A stretch of 64,000 nt of DNA from Streptomyces sp. RKAG290 (GCF_023701695.1 NZ_JAJOZC010000001.1:3533894-3597893); one strand, 5' to 3'; positions 42,094 to 52,693 are shown, counted from the first letter of the stretch. Program-made: numbers and translations. The notes: generated by a model not told the origin, from the sequence alone.

Positions 42094-42585
42094 TCAGTCC
42101 TCGTGATCCTTCTCCGCGAGGACGATCACGCACACCGCCACCGCGATCAGCAGCGCCGCATCCGCGTCGTCACGCACGATGTCGATCCCGTACGTGTCGC
42201 GCACGGTCAGCCAGCGGCGCGAGATCTGGGCCAGCAGCTCCCCGTCGTAGTCCACCGCGAACTCGCGGTCCAGGATCTTGCCGCTGACGTCCAGCTCGGT
42301 GCCGTCCACCAGCGTCACCCGGTAGTGGTTCCGCAGCAGCGACAGCCGCTTCCGCTTGACCTTGGCCAGCTGCTCGCCGTCCCGCTCGATGAGCATCGTG
42401 TCGCGCAGGCTGATCAGCTTCTGCTTGATCTCGACGACGATCCGGCCCTGCGCGTCCTTCAGCTCGAAGGTGTCGCGCACCCGCATGGCCTTGCCGTCGA
42501 CGAGGAAGACCTTGCGCCCGTCCGCATCCTCGATCCAGTAGTCGTCACCGATGCCGAACAGTCGCTCACGCACGAGAAGTCTCAT
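42094..42585 (-). CDS. LURP-one-related (tubby-like fold) protein
   Basis: A 163-residue protein of repeated beta-strands, starting MRLLVRERLFGIGDDYWIED. The blocks GKAMRVRDTFELKDAQGRIV and EIKQKLISLRDTMLIE are typical of the LURP-one/scramblase-like family. No signal peptide; a hydrophobic stretch (ALLIAVAVCVIVLA) near the end may touch the membrane. Function in bacteria is unclear. Confidence 0.82.
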   Translation of the reverse strand: MRLLVRERLFGIGDDYWIEDADGRKVFLVDGKAMRVRDTFELKDAQGRIVVEIKQKLISLRDTMLIERDGEQLAKVKRKRLSLLRNHYRVTLVDGTELDVSGKILDREFAVDYDGELLAQISRRWLTVRDTYGIDIVRDDADAALLIAVAVCVIVLAEKDHED

Positions 42586-42649
42586 GGCTCACAGGTTCCC
42601 CGAGGCACCTGTGGAATGCGTGGACGCCACGGTGATGTTGACTGTTCAC

Positions 42650-44461
42650 ATGGCAACACGTGCGCGCGTCAGGGCCCCCGAACTGATCGGCAAGGGCGGC
42701 TGGCTCAATACAGGAGATCAGCAGTACACCCTCGCTGACCTGCGGGGACGAATCGTGATCTTGGATTTTTGGACATTTTGCTGTGTGAACTGTCTGCATG
42801 TCCTCGATGAGCTGCGCGAGCTTGAGGAGAAGCACCGCGACACCGTGGTGATCATCGGCGTGCACTCGCCGAAGTTCGTCCACGAGGCGGAGCACCAGGC
42901 CGTCGTCGACGCCGTCGAGCGGTACGAGGTGCACCACCCGGTGCTGGACGATCCCGAGCTCGCCACCTGGAAGCAGTACGCCGTGCGCGCCTGGCCGACG
43001 CTCGTCGTGGTCGACCCCGAGGGGTACGTCGTCGCCCAGCACGCGGGCGAGGGGCACGCCCACGCCATCGAGAAGCTGGTCGAGGAGCTGGAGACCGAGC
43101 ACGCGGCGAAGGGCACCCTGCGGCGCGGTGACGGCCCCTACGTGGCCCCCGAGCCGGTGGCCACGCACCTGAGGTTCCCCGGCAAGGCGCTGCTGCTGGC
43201 CGACGGCGGGTTCCTGGTCTCCGACACCACCCGTCACCGGCTGGTCGAGCTGGAGGCCGACGGCGAGAGCATCCGCCGCCACTTCGGCACCGGCGACCGC
43301 GGCTTCACGGACGGCGGGCCCGAGGACGTTCGGTTCAGCGAGCCGCAGGGGCTGGCGGTGCTGCCCGACGGGCGGATCGCCGTCGCCGACACCGTCAATC
43401 ACGCCATCCGCGCACTCGACCTCACGACCGGTGTGACGAGCACCCTCGCCGGTACCGGCCGCCAGTGGTGGCAGGGGGCGCCTACCAGCGGCTCGGGCCG
43501 CGAGGTCGACCTCAGCTCGCCGTGGGACGTGGCCTGGTTCGACGGCCGGCTCTGGATCGCCATGGCGGGCGTGCACCAGCTGTGGACGTACGACGCCGAG
43601 GACGGCACCGTGCGGGTCGCGGCCGGCACGACGAACGAGGGACTCGTCGACGGACCGGGCGACGAGGCCTGGTTCGCCCAGCCGTCCGGGCTCGCCGCCA
43701 CCCAGGACCGGCTCTGGGTCGCCGACTCGGAGACATCCTCGCTGCGCTACGTGGACCTGGAGGGCGCCGTCCACACCGCCGTCGGCACCGGACTCTTCGA
43801 CTTCGGCCACCGCGACGGGGCCGCCGGCCAGGCGCTGCTCCAGCACCCGCTGGGCGTCACCGCGCTGCCCGACGGGTCCGTCGCCGTCTGCGACACGTAC
43901 AACCACGCCCTGCGCCGCTACGACCCGGCGAGCGGTGAGGTCACCACGCTGGCCACGGATCTGCGCGAGCCCAGCGACGCCGTGCTGGTCGACGGCGATC
44001 TCGTGGTCGTCGAGTCCGCCCGGCACCGGCTCACCCGGCTGCGGCTGCCCGAGGAGGCGGTACGCGTCGCGGACCAGGCGCACCGGACGCAGCGTGCCGC
44101 CACCGAGATCGCCGCGGGCACGCTCCGGCTCGATGTCGTCTTCCAGGCGCCCGCCGGTCAGAAGCTGGACACCCGGTACGGGCCCTCGACCCGGCTGCTG
44201 GTCTCGTCGACCCCGCCGGAGCTGCTGGCGCAGGGCGAGGGAGCGGGTACCGACCTCTTCCGCGACCTGGTCCTGGCGGACGGGGTGACCGAGGGCATCC
44301 TGCATGTCTCGGCGATGGCCGCGTCCTGCGACGACGACCCCGCGAACGAGTACCCGGCCTGTCACGTCCACCAGCAGGACTGGGGCGTCCCCGTCCGCGT
44401 CACCGCGCAGGGAACGCCCCGGCTGCCCCTGGTGCTCGCCGGGATGGACGACCAGGGCTGA
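42650..44461 (+). CDS. Thioredoxin-fold plus NHL beta-propeller protein (NHLRC2-like)
   Basis: A 603-residue protein. The N-terminal thioredoxin-like domain (about 1-150) carries FWTFCCVNCLHVLDEL with C44, C45 and C48. An NHL-type propeller follows (about 165-480; repeats such as FSEPQGLAVLPDGRIAVADTVNHAIR and HPLGVTALPDGSVAVCDTYNHALR). A C-terminal beta domain completes it. The CCVNC motif and order match animal NHLRC2. It lacks a signal peptide, so it is cytosolic; its partner is unknown. ATG 42650 was chosen; ATG 42635 is an alternative. Confidence 0.88.
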   Translation: MATRARVRAPELIGKGGWLNTGDQQYTLADLRGRIVILDFWTFCCVNCLHVLDELRELEEKHRDTVVIIGVHSPKFVHEAEHQAVVDAVERYEVHHPVLDDPELATWKQYAVRAWPTLVVVDPEGYVVAQHAGEGHAHAIEKLVEELETEHAAKGTLRRGDGPYVAPEPVATHLRFPGKALLLADGGFLVSDTTRHRLVELEADGESIRRHFGTGDRGFTDGGPEDVRFSEPQGLAVLPDGRIAVADTVNHAIRALDLTTGVTSTLAGTGRQWWQGAPTSGSGREVDLSSPWDVAWFDGRLWIAMAGVHQLWTYDAEDGTVRVAAGTTNEGLVDGPGDEAWFAQPSGLAATQDRLWVADSETSSLRYVDLEGAVHTAVGTGLFDFGHRDGAAGQALLQHPLGVTALPDGSVAVCDTYNHALRRYDPASGEVTTLATDLREPSDAVLVDGDLVVVESARHRLTRLRLPEEAVRVADQAHRTQRAATEIAAGTLRLDVVFQAPAGQKLDTRYGPSTRLLVSSTPPELLAQGEGAGTDLFRDLVLADGVTEGILHVSAMAASCDDDPANEYPACHVHQQDWGVPVRVTAQGTPRLPLVLAGMDDQG

Positions 44462-44495
44462 GGGATGTGGCGCTGAGGGTGGCGCAGGCGAGGGC

Positions 44496-45164
44496 TCAGA
44501 AGTCGTCGGCGCCGTTGCGCAGCTCGTACGTCCAGTAGCCGGTCAGTGCCTTCGCCGGGTCGACGGCGATGCCCTCGGCTCCCGGCGCGCGCACGGCGGC
44601 CTGTCCGCCGCCGTGCTGGAGCGTCACGGAGAACGCGATCACGGGCTCGACGTCCTCGTCGGCGCCGCCGTCCGAGAGCTTCACCAGCGCGTAGGCCGGT
44701 GCGCCGGCGGCGAGCACGACCGGGGTGGCCGGCTTGCTGCTGCCGACCGCCGGCACGTTCTGCTTGTGGCTCTCCAGGAACTGGATCTCGGGGAAGCCGT
44801 TCAGCCCGCACGTGTGGCCCGAGGTGTTCTTCGCGGTCAGGACGAGGTGGGTGAGGGGCGGGCCGTCCTGGGCGGCGGCGCTGATCTTCAGGTCCTCGGT
44901 GGTGCAGGCGGGGGTGGTGGCGGAGGTCTTCGAGGTGCCGCTGACCTTCGCCGTTCCGCTGATCTCCGCGGTGACCGGGGTCTTCGCGGTGCCGCTCGTC
45001 CCGGTGGCGGTGCCGGTCGCGGTCTTCGCGGCGGCCGGTGCGGAGCTGTTCGCCGGGCCTTCGGACCGGGTGCCGGTCCCGCTGCCGCCGCAGGCGGTGA
45101 GCGCCAGGGCGAGGACGGCGGTGGTGGTGGCCAGGGCCGTGGTGCGGTTGCGGAAGGCAGACAT
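44496..45164 (-). CDS. DUF4232 lipoprotein
   Basis: A 222-residue lipoprotein with lipobox ALTAC (Cys25). A Thr/Ala/Ser-rich spacer (TATGTATGTSGTAK...) is followed by a DUF4232 domain from about residue 88 (CTTEDLKISAAAQDG) with GLNGFPEIQFL. GGGGGAA precedes ATG 45164. It is a second, distant member of the family seen at 36025. Function unknown. Confidence 0.86.
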   Translation of the reverse strand: MSAFRNRTTALATTTAVLALALTACGGSGTGTRSEGPANSSAPAAAKTATGTATGTSGTAKTPVTAEISGTAKVSGTSKTSATTPACTTEDLKISAAAQDGPPLTHLVLTAKNTSGHTCGLNGFPEIQFLESHKQNVPAVGSSKPATPVVLAAGAPAYALVKLSDGGADEDVEPVIAFSVTLQHGGGQAAVRAPGAEGIAVDPAKALTGYWTYELRNGADDF

Positions 45165-45322
45165 GGAATTTCCCCCGTGTGTGACGGTGAGGCGAGGGCC
45201 GGGCGGGGTGGTGAGTCGCGCCTGACCTGCTGACATCCATGAGTCTTCCGGCTGCCGCTCACGTCTCGTTGCTGTGCGGCTAACGTCCTGCCGTCGTCGC
45301 GTTGCCCGTGCGGCGCCGGGGT

Positions 45323-48134
45323 TCACCCGTCGTCGGTGAGCCGCCGTACCGCCTCTTCGTGCCGCCGTACGTACTGTGGCGCGGCGGTCACCCGCAGCAG
45401 CACCTCCAGTGCCCCCACGGCGCCCTCGTCGTACCCGGCGCGCTCCGCCTCGTCGGCGGCCCGGTCGAGCAGCCGGATGCCTTCGGCCTCCGCGCCGAGG
45501 GCCAGTTCTGCCTCACCGCTGACGGCCAGCAGCAGTACCCGGCGGGCGGCGTCCTCGTGCTCGGGGCCGAGGTCGAACGCGGTCCGGGCGGAGTCCAGGG
45601 CGTCCTGCGGCCGGCCGTCGGCGAGCTGCATCCGGGCGAGGTGCTGCAGGGCGAGCATCTCGGTGTGCGCGTCGGGTTCCTGCCGCGCCAGTTCGAGTGC
45701 GCGTCCGCAGCCCTCCAGCGCCAGGTCGAGCGCGCCCTGCTCGGCCTGGACGATGGCCAGGTTGATCAGGGCCGTCGCCTCGCCGAGCCGGTCGCCGGCC
45801 CGCCGGGCAAGACCGGGGGAAGGCTCCAGCAGTGCGACGGCTTCCGCGGTCCTGCCCTCCTCCGACAGCACCCAGCCCAGCAGATTGCGGACCCGGGACT
45901 CGGCGTACGGGTCGCTCCGTGCGACCGCGGCGTCCAGTGCCAGCTCCAGCATCGGTGTCCAGCCGTCCCGGGCCCGCCACACCACGTGCGGCCACTGGAG
46001 CAGGATGATCCGCCAGGCACGGTCCTCCAGGCCGGCGCTCCGGGCGGCGGCAGCGGCCAGGGCCAGGTCCTCGCGCTCGCCGGCCAGCCAGCTCATGGCC
46101 GCGGCGCGGTCGGTGAAGTCCCGTACGGCGGTGGGCCGGTGGTAGTCCTGCGGCAGTACGAAGCAGGGCTCGCCGCCCGGTTCGGCCGTGTCGGCGGCGG
46201 CGAGGGCGGTCGCGATGCAGTGGTCGAGGACGCCGACGAGGGCTTCGGGCCCGGACGCGGGGTCGAGGCCGCGGGCGTACAGACGCACCAGATCGTGCAG
46301 CACCCAGCGCCCCGGGCCCGTCTCGGTGACGAGGTGGGCGGCGGCGAGCCGCTCCAGCGCGGCCGCGGCGGCGACCGGGTCACTGCCGGCGAGTGCCGCG
46401 GCCGTGTACGGGTCGAAGTGGCTGCCGGGGTGGTGGCCGAGCCGGGTGAAGTGGTGGACGGCCTCCGGCGGCAGTTGCTGCACGGTCAGCCGCAGCGCGG
46501 CGGAGACCCCGGTGTCCTCCACGTCCAGGTACGTCAGCCGGCTGCGCTCGTCTGCCAGTTCGTCGGCCGTCCCGGCGAGTGTCCGGTGCGGGCGGCCCGC
46601 CAGCCGGGCGGCCGTGACCCGCAGGGCGAGCGGCAGTCCGCCGCAGAGTTCGGCGAGCCGGCGGGCCGCCACCGGTTCGGCGAGCACCCGCTCCTCGCCG
46701 AGCACCCCGGCCAGCAGGGCGGTGCCGTCCGGTGGTCCGAGCACGTCCAGCGGGACCGGGCGGGCGGCGTCCGAGGCGACGAGGCCGTCCAGCCGGTGCC
46801 TGCTGGTGATCAGCGTGACGCAGTCGGTGCCGCCCGGCAGCAGTGGTCTGACCTGGGCGGAGCTACGGGCGTTGTCGAGGACGACGAGCAGGCTGCGCCG
46901 GTCGGTGAGTGAGCGGAAGAGCGCCGCGGCGGCGGCGACGGATTCCGGGACCCGGCGGGGCGGGACGCCGAGTGCGAGCAGGAACTCGCGCAGGATCTCC
47001 AGGGGTGCCGGCTCCCCCGTGTCGCCGAAGCCGCGCAGGTCGGCGAAGAGGCGTCCGTCCGGGAAGGCGGCGGAGGCGCGGCGCGCCCAGTGCAGGACGA
47101 GTGCGGTCTTGCCCACCCCGGCCGGTCCGGTGACCAGGCAGACGGGTGCCTCGCCCGCCGCCGCGCGGGAGAGTGCGGCGAGTTCGGCCGCCCGGCCGTG
47201 GAAGCCGCGCGGGGCGCGGGGCAGCAGGTCGGCGGGGTGGGGGTCGCCGGCGGGGAACGGCGGGGGAGGGGTGCGGGGGCCGGTGGGCGGGTGGTTCCTG
47301 GGCGTCGGTGCGCGCGGGTCGTGCCGGGGTGGCGGGCCCGGTGCCGGTCGTCGCTTCGGTGCCCGCCACGGACGGCGGGCCGGGGGCGGGCTCGGGGTGG
47401 CCGCGCAGGATCTGCGCGTAGGCGTCCGCCAGTTCGCGTCCCGGGTCGATGCCCAGTTCGTCGGCGAGCAGCCGCCGGGTGCGGTGGAACCGGTCCAGCG
47501 CTTCGGACTGGCGCCCCGACCGGTAGAGCGCCGTCATCAGGGCCGCCGCCAGTGGTTCCCGCATCGGATGGGCCTCGGCCTCGGCCCGTAGTACCGCTGC
47601 CGCCCGGTGGTGCTCGCCCAACGCGACGTACGCGTGCGCCAGTTGCTCGACCGTGGTGAGCCGGGACTCCTCCAGGGCGTGTGCGGCCGCCTGGAGGGGT
47701 GCGCTGGGGAAGGTGCCGGTGAGGGCGGGCCCCTGCCACAGGGACAGGGCCTCTTTGAGCATCAGCATGGTGTCGGCGGGGTTGCGCTGCTCGCGGGCCA
47801 GCGTCAGCAGTTCCTCGAACCGCTGGGAGTCCAGGAGGGTCTCCGGCGCCCGCAGCACGTACGCGTCGCCCAGGGTGGCGAGCTCGACGCCATAAGCCTG
47901 TGCGTCCGCGTCCACCAGCAGGGCGCGCAGCCGGGAGACGTGTCCCTGGATGACCGTGCGGGCGCGCAGTGGAGGGGCGTCGTCCCACAGGCAGTCGGTC
48001 AACCGCGCGATGGTGACGGGTGTGTTGGGGCGCAGCAACAGTGCGGCGAGCAGACTGCGGCGCTTGGCGGGTCCCAGTGGCAGCGGCCCGGTCAGGGTGT
48101 CGATGCCGACCGTGCCGAGCAGCCGGAACTCCAC
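45323..48134 (-). pseudogene. SARP-type regulator with NB-ARC and TPR domains (AfsR-like), frameshifted
   Basis: Frame one starts at GTG 48134 and encodes the DNA-binding domain (MEFRLLGTVGIDTLTGPLPLG...) and the BTAD domain (to about residue 245). In the Pro-rich linker, at about 47260-47290, the frame breaks in C-runs. The NTPase part (Walker A GVGKTALVLHW at about 47116, then LLVVLDNA and ITSRHRLDGL) and the TPR part run in another frame to 45323. One extra base or two missing bases explain it. AfsR-like proteins activate secondary metabolism; no biosynthetic cluster is nearby. Confidence 0.82.
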
Positions 48135-48220
48135 GAGCGGCTCCCCTTCCGGGTGTGACGCGCCCGGTGCCGGGTCACGGACTGGTGCCCAGAATATCGG
48201 GGGTCCGGAAGCGACGGGTC

Positions 48221-48251
48221 AGGGGTGCGCCCGCAGTGCGGGCGCACCCCT
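48221..48251. terminator. 14-bp-arm hairpin
   Basis: AGGGGTGCGCCCGC (48221-48234) pairs with 48238-48251 around AGT. It follows the small membrane protein gene (leftward) and precedes the SARP gene. Confidence 0.8.
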
Positions 48252-48257
48252 GCCAGG

Positions 48258-48476
48258 TCACAGGCGGCGTTCGTCCTCGGACACGACCGTGGTGGTGGGC
48301 GGTACGACCATGCGGCGGCGTCGCATGACGCTCGCGTAGACGAAGACGCCGATGATGCCGACGATCATCATGATCCAGCCGACCATGTCGACGTTGACGC
48401 TGTCCAATTCCCAGTCGGTCGCGAAGGCGAGAATCGCCCCTGCACCGATGAGGATGATGCATCCTCCGAGTCCCAT
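48258..48476 (-). CDS. Small two-helix membrane protein (DUF6458-like)
   Basis: A 72-residue protein with two hydrophobic helices (GLGGCIILIGAGAILAFAT and VGWIMMIVGIIGVFVYASV), followed by a basic stop-transfer RRRR and a tail VVPPTTTVVSEDERRL. This matches the small actinobacterial DUF6458 family. GGGAGG lies before ATG 48476. Function unknown. Confidence 0.83.
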   Translation of the reverse strand: MGLGGCIILIGAGAILAFATDWELDSVNVDMVGWIMMIVGIIGVFVYASVMRRRRMVVPPTTTVVSEDERRL

Positions 48477-48577
48477 GAGTTCCGCCTCCCAGACACCCCG
48501 GAAGCTCCGGGTCGTGTACGCAGCGAGTACCCGGCCCGGTAACGGCCATGCGTGCCAAGGGCGATCGGGCTCCGGGG

Positions 48578-49876
48578 TCAGCCCGCCAGGAAGGCGGCCA
48601 GGGCGGTCGCGAGCAGGTGCGGGTCGTCGGCTCCGCACAGTTCACGGGCGCTGTGCATCGACAGGATGGCCACGCCGATGTCCACTGTCTGGATGCCGTG
48701 CCGGGCGGCGGTGATGGGGCCGATCGTCGTGCCGCACGGCATCGAGTTGTTGGAGACGAACGTCTGCCACGGCACGCCCGCCTGCTCGCACGCCGCCGCG
48801 AACACGGCCCGGCCGCTGCCGTCGGTCGCGTACCGCATGTTGACGTTGACCTTGAGGATCGGTCCGCCGTTGATGACCGGGTGGTGCGTCGGGTCGTGCC
48901 GCTCGGCGTAGTTGGGGTGGATGGCGTGGCCGGTGTCGGAGGAGAGGCAGACGGTGCCGGCGAAGGCGCGGGCGCGGTCCTCGTACGTACCGCCGCGGGC
49001 GAACACCGAGCGTTCCAGGACCGTGCCGAGCAGCGGTCCGTCCGCGCCGGTGTCGGACTGGGAGCCGTTCTCCTCGTGGTCGAAGGCGGCCAGTACCGGG
49101 ATGTACGGGATCTCCGCGTCGGGCCGGCCTGCGACGGCGGCGAGCGCCGCGGTCGCCGCGTGCACCGAGAGCAGGTTGTCCATCCGCGGCCCGGCCAGCA
49201 GTTCACGGTCGCGGCCCAGGTAGGAGGGCGGCTCGACGGGGTGCGGCATCAGGTCCCAGCCGGTGATGTCCTCGGCGTCGACGCCCGCCTCCGCGGCGAC
49301 GAACCGGATGAGGTCGCCCTCCTCCACGTCTCCGAGTCCCCAGATCGGCTGCATGTGCTTCTGGCGGTCGAGCTTGAGGCCGTCGGCGTTGGCCGATCGG
49401 TCCAGGTGCACGGCCAGCTGCGGGACGCGCAGCAGCGGCCGGTCGATGTTGACCAGCCGGTGCGTGCCGTCGCGCAGCGAGATCCGCCCGGCGAGGCCGA
49501 GGTCCCGGTCGAGCCAGGTGTTGAGGAGCGTGCCGCCGTAGACCTCCACGGCGATCTGCCGCCAGCCGTACGCGCCGGTGTCGGGCAGCGGCTTCACGCG
49601 CAGGTTCGGCGAGTCGGTGTGCGCCCCGGCGATCCGGAACGGGGTGTGCGCCTCGGCGCCCTCGGGGACGTACCAGGCCACGATCGCGCCGCCGCGCAGT
49701 ACGTACTTCCCGCCGGTGGACCCGTCCCAGGCCGCCGTCTCCTCGACCTGCCGGAAACCGGCCTTCTCCAGCCTCGCCGCGGCGCTCGCCACGGCGTGGT
49801 ACGGGGAGGGGCCGGCCATCAGGAAGGCCATCAGGTCGTCGGTGTGCCCGCGGTCGAAGCGGAGGGAAGAACTCAT
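48578..49876 (-). CDS. M18 family aminopeptidase
   Basis: A 432-residue zinc aminopeptidase of the M18 (aspartyl aminopeptidase) family. Metal-binding and catalytic blocks are IAGAHTDSPNLRVKP, PRMDNLLS, AAFDHEENGSQSDTGA and SSDTGHAIHPNY. It is cytosolic and releases N-terminal residues from peptides. ATG 49876 was chosen; a GTG at 49885 is just upstream. It is intact and of usual length. Confidence 0.92.
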   Translation of the reverse strand: MSSSLRFDRGHTDDLMAFLMAGPSPYHAVASAAARLEKAGFRQVEETAAWDGSTGGKYVLRGGAIVAWYVPEGAEAHTPFRIAGAHTDSPNLRVKPLPDTGAYGWRQIAVEVYGGTLLNTWLDRDLGLAGRISLRDGTHRLVNIDRPLLRVPQLAVHLDRSANADGLKLDRQKHMQPIWGLGDVEEGDLIRFVAAEAGVDAEDITGWDLMPHPVEPPSYLGRDRELLAGPRMDNLLSVHAATAALAAVAGRPDAEIPYIPVLAAFDHEENGSQSDTGADGPLLGTVLERSVFARGGTYEDRARAFAGTVCLSSDTGHAIHPNYAERHDPTHHPVINGGPILKVNVNMRYATDGSGRAVFAAACEQAGVPWQTFVSNNSMPCGTTIGPITAARHGIQTVDIGVAILSMHSARELCGADDPHLLATALAAFLAG

Positions 49877-49938
49877 GTTCTTCACTGTAACCAGGCCCGG
49901 TCCGCGGGGTTCACCGTTGTCCCTCCGGCCGCCCCCGG

Positions 49939-50616
49939 TTACCGTCCCGGCAGTGCCGAGGTCGGCTTTTCGCCGTTCTGCGCCTGCTTGGCGCGTTCGG
50001 TGAACATGGCGGCGATGTCCTTCACCTGCTGGTCGGAGAGGGCCGAGGTGCCCTCGGTGCCGGTGCTGACGCCGAGCACCGTCGTCCCGGACCGGATCTG
50101 GGTGAGGGTGGCCGGTCCGCCCATCGTGCCGGTTCGGGCCCGGTTGGCGAGGTGCTCGTCGCCGGGGTCCCCGATCTTCACCGGCACGGCGCCGATGCCG
50201 ACCCGGTCCCCGCCGTAGTACCCGGCGAGGGCGTCGTAGGCGGCGTCGGCCGACTTCTCGTCCTTGTAGGCGAGCGTCCAGAAGTTCAACGCGGTCCGGT
50301 CGGACTTCCGGGTGAAGGCGGAGACGCCCCAGAAGGTGATCCTGTCGCAGGCCGTCCGGTGCTTGTCCTTGGCCGCGGTCAGGCAGACGGGCGGCGGGAA
50401 TTGTGGGTTCCGCTCCTGGGCCTGCGGCTTTGTCAGGTTCTGCCAGCCCGGTACCGCCTTCGCGTCCGGCAGGACCGAGGCGACCTCCGCCTTGCCGAGC
50501 GCGCGGGCGGGGCTGTCCCCGCCGCCGTCCCCGCCGCCGCAGCCCGTGAGCAGCAGCAGCGCCGCCGCCCCGCCGGCCACGCCCCGTACGCGATACCTCT
50601 TGCCCGGACGATTCAT
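49939..50616 (-). CDS. Lipoprotein of unknown function
   Basis: A 225-residue lipoprotein with a basic start, lipobox LLLTGC (Cys26) and a Gly/Asp spacer. The folded domain contains two Cys (PPVCLTAAKDKHRTACDRI) that may form a disulfide, and resembles actinobacterial sensor-like lipoproteins. No family name can be assigned with confidence. Confidence 0.75.
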   Translation of the reverse strand: MNRPGKRYRVRGVAGGAAALLLLTGCGGGDGGGDSPARALGKAEVASVLPDAKAVPGWQNLTKPQAQERNPQFPPPVCLTAAKDKHRTACDRITFWGVSAFTRKSDRTALNFWTLAYKDEKSADAAYDALAGYYGGDRVGIGAVPVKIGDPGDEHLANRARTGTMGGPATLTQIRSGTTVLGVSTGTEGTSALSDQQVKDIAAMFTERAKQAQNGEKPTSALPGR

Positions 50617-50720
50617 ACGTCAGCCTCCCCCTGAGGGCATCAGCGTACTCAGCCGGAACGACAACACCGCCACCCGGAAGTTTCTCCAAGTGGCGGTGCG
50701 TGCAGGGAAGTCGGGCGTGG

Positions 50721-52546
50721 CTAGAACGCGGCCTCGTCCAGCTCCATCAGGGAGTTGTCGACGGACTCGGCGAGCGCGCGCTCGGCGCCGACGCCCGGCA
50801 GGATGTTCGCGGCGAAGAACTTCGCGGCGGCGATCTTGCCCCGGTAGAAGGCGGCGTCCTTGGCGGAGGCGGTCGGCAGCTTCTCGGCAGCCACGGCCGC
50901 GCCCCTGAGCAGCAGGTAACCGACGACGACATCGCCGGAGGCGAGCAGCAGGCGGGTGGTGTTCAGGCCCACCTTGTAGATGTTCTTCACGTCCTCGCCG
51001 GTCGCGGTGAGGTCGGTGATCATCGTGCCGACGATCGCCTCCAGGTCCACGGCCGCCTTGGCGAGCGAGTCCAGCGCGCCGGACAGCTCGTCGTTGCCCT
51101 GGGCGCCCGCGAGGAACTTCTTGATCTCCTCGGAGAGCGTGTTGAGCGAGGCGCCCTGGTCGCGGACGATCTTCCGGAAGAAGAAGTCCTGGCCCTGGAT
51201 GGCCGTCGTGCCCTCGTACAGCGTGTCGATCTTGGCGTCACGGATGTACTGCTCGATCGGGTACTCCTGGAGGTACCCGGAGCCGCCGAACGTCTGGAGC
51301 GACTGCGCCAGCTGCTCGTACGACTTCTCCGAGCCGTAGCCCTTCACGATCGGGAGCAGCAGGTCGTTGAGGCCGTGCAGCGCCTTCGCGTCCTCGCCCG
51401 CGGCCTCCTTCTCCTGGATCGCGTCCTGGACGGAGGCGGTGTACAGGACGAGGGAGCGCATGCCCTCGGCGTAGGCCTTCTGCGTCATGAGCGAGCGGCG
51501 TACGTCGGGGTGGTGCGTGATGGTGACCTTGGGGGCCGTCTTGTCCATGAACTGCGACAGGTCGGTGCCCTGGACGCGCTCCTTGGCGTACTCCAGCGCG
51601 TTCAGGTAGCCGGTGGAGAGGGCGGCGATGGCCTTCGTGCCGACCATCATGCGGGCGAACTCGATGATGCGGAACATCTGGCGGATGCCGTCGTGCTTGT
51701 CACCGATCAGCCAGCCCTTGGCGGGGTGCTGGTCGCCGAACGTCATCTCGCAGGTGTTGGACGCCTTGAGGCCCATCTTGTGCTCGACGTTCGTCGCGTA
51801 GACGCCGTTGCGCTCGGCCAGCTCGCCGGTGGTCCAGTCGAAGTGGAACTTCGGGACCATGAAGAGCGACAGGCCCTTGGTGCCGGGTCCGGCGCCCTCG
51901 GGCGGGCCAGCACGTAGTGAAGGATGTTCTCGGACATGTCGTGCTCGCCCGAGGTGATGAAGCGCTTCACGCCCTCGATGTGCCAGGAGCCGTCCGCCTG
52001 CTCGACGGCCTTCGTGCGGCCCGCGCCGACGTCGGAACCGGCGTCCGGCTCGGTCAGCACCATCGTCGAGCCCCACTGCTTCTCGACGGCGATCTCGGCG
52101 ATCTTCTTCTGCGCCTCGTTGCCCTCCTCGAAGAGGATGCCGGCGAAGGCCGGGCCCGAGGAGTACATCCACACGGCCGGGTTGGCACCGAGCAGCAGCT
52201 CCGCGTAACCCCAGATCAGGGAGCGCGGGGAGGTGGTGCCGCCGATCTCCTCGGGAACGCCCAGGCGCCAGTACTCGGAGTCCATGAAGGCCTGGTAGGA
52301 CTTCTTGAAGGTGTCGGGGACCGGTGCGGTGTTGGTCTCCGGGTCGAAGACCGGGGGGTTGCGGTCGGCGTCGGCGTAGGAGTCGGCGAGCTCGTTCTCC
52401 GCGAGGCGGGCGACCTCGTCGAGGATGGTCTTCGCGGTCTCGACGTCCATCTCCGCGAACGGTCCGGTGCCGTACAGCTTGTCGCGCCCGAGGACCTCGA
52501 AGAGGTTGAACTCGATGTCGCGGAGATTCGACTTGTAGTGCCCCAT
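50721..52546 (-). pseudogene. Acyl-CoA dehydrogenase (about 608 aa class), frameshifted
   Basis: A FAD-dependent acyl-CoA dehydrogenase of beta-oxidation. Frame one starts at ATG 52546 ([20 protein letters not shown]) and carries [16 protein letters not shown] and [12 protein letters not shown]. At about 51900-51905 the frame breaks inside a C-run (VLARP, then [13 protein letters not shown] in another frame). The rest, with [21 protein letters not shown] and [17 protein letters not shown], continues to 50721. One missing C restores the gene. The length, with an extra C-terminal domain, is typical of the long FadE5-like class. Confidence 0.85.
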
Positions 52547-52693
52547 GGGAAGGCTCCGTAATCAATAGCAGTGGCGCGCAGCGCCCCGTGGAGGGGTGAG
52601 GATCGGGCGACGGGCTGTGGCGGAAAACCGGTCTGCCGCGCCGTCCGGGACCTGGCCGGGCCCAGACGTATCAGCTGACCTCTCCGATGATGC

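Noticed and set aside
45323..48134. Secondary-metabolite cluster signalled by the SARP gene
   Set aside because: No synthase, tailoring or export genes of a cluster lie within the flanking 10 kb; neighbours are housekeeping or lipoprotein genes.
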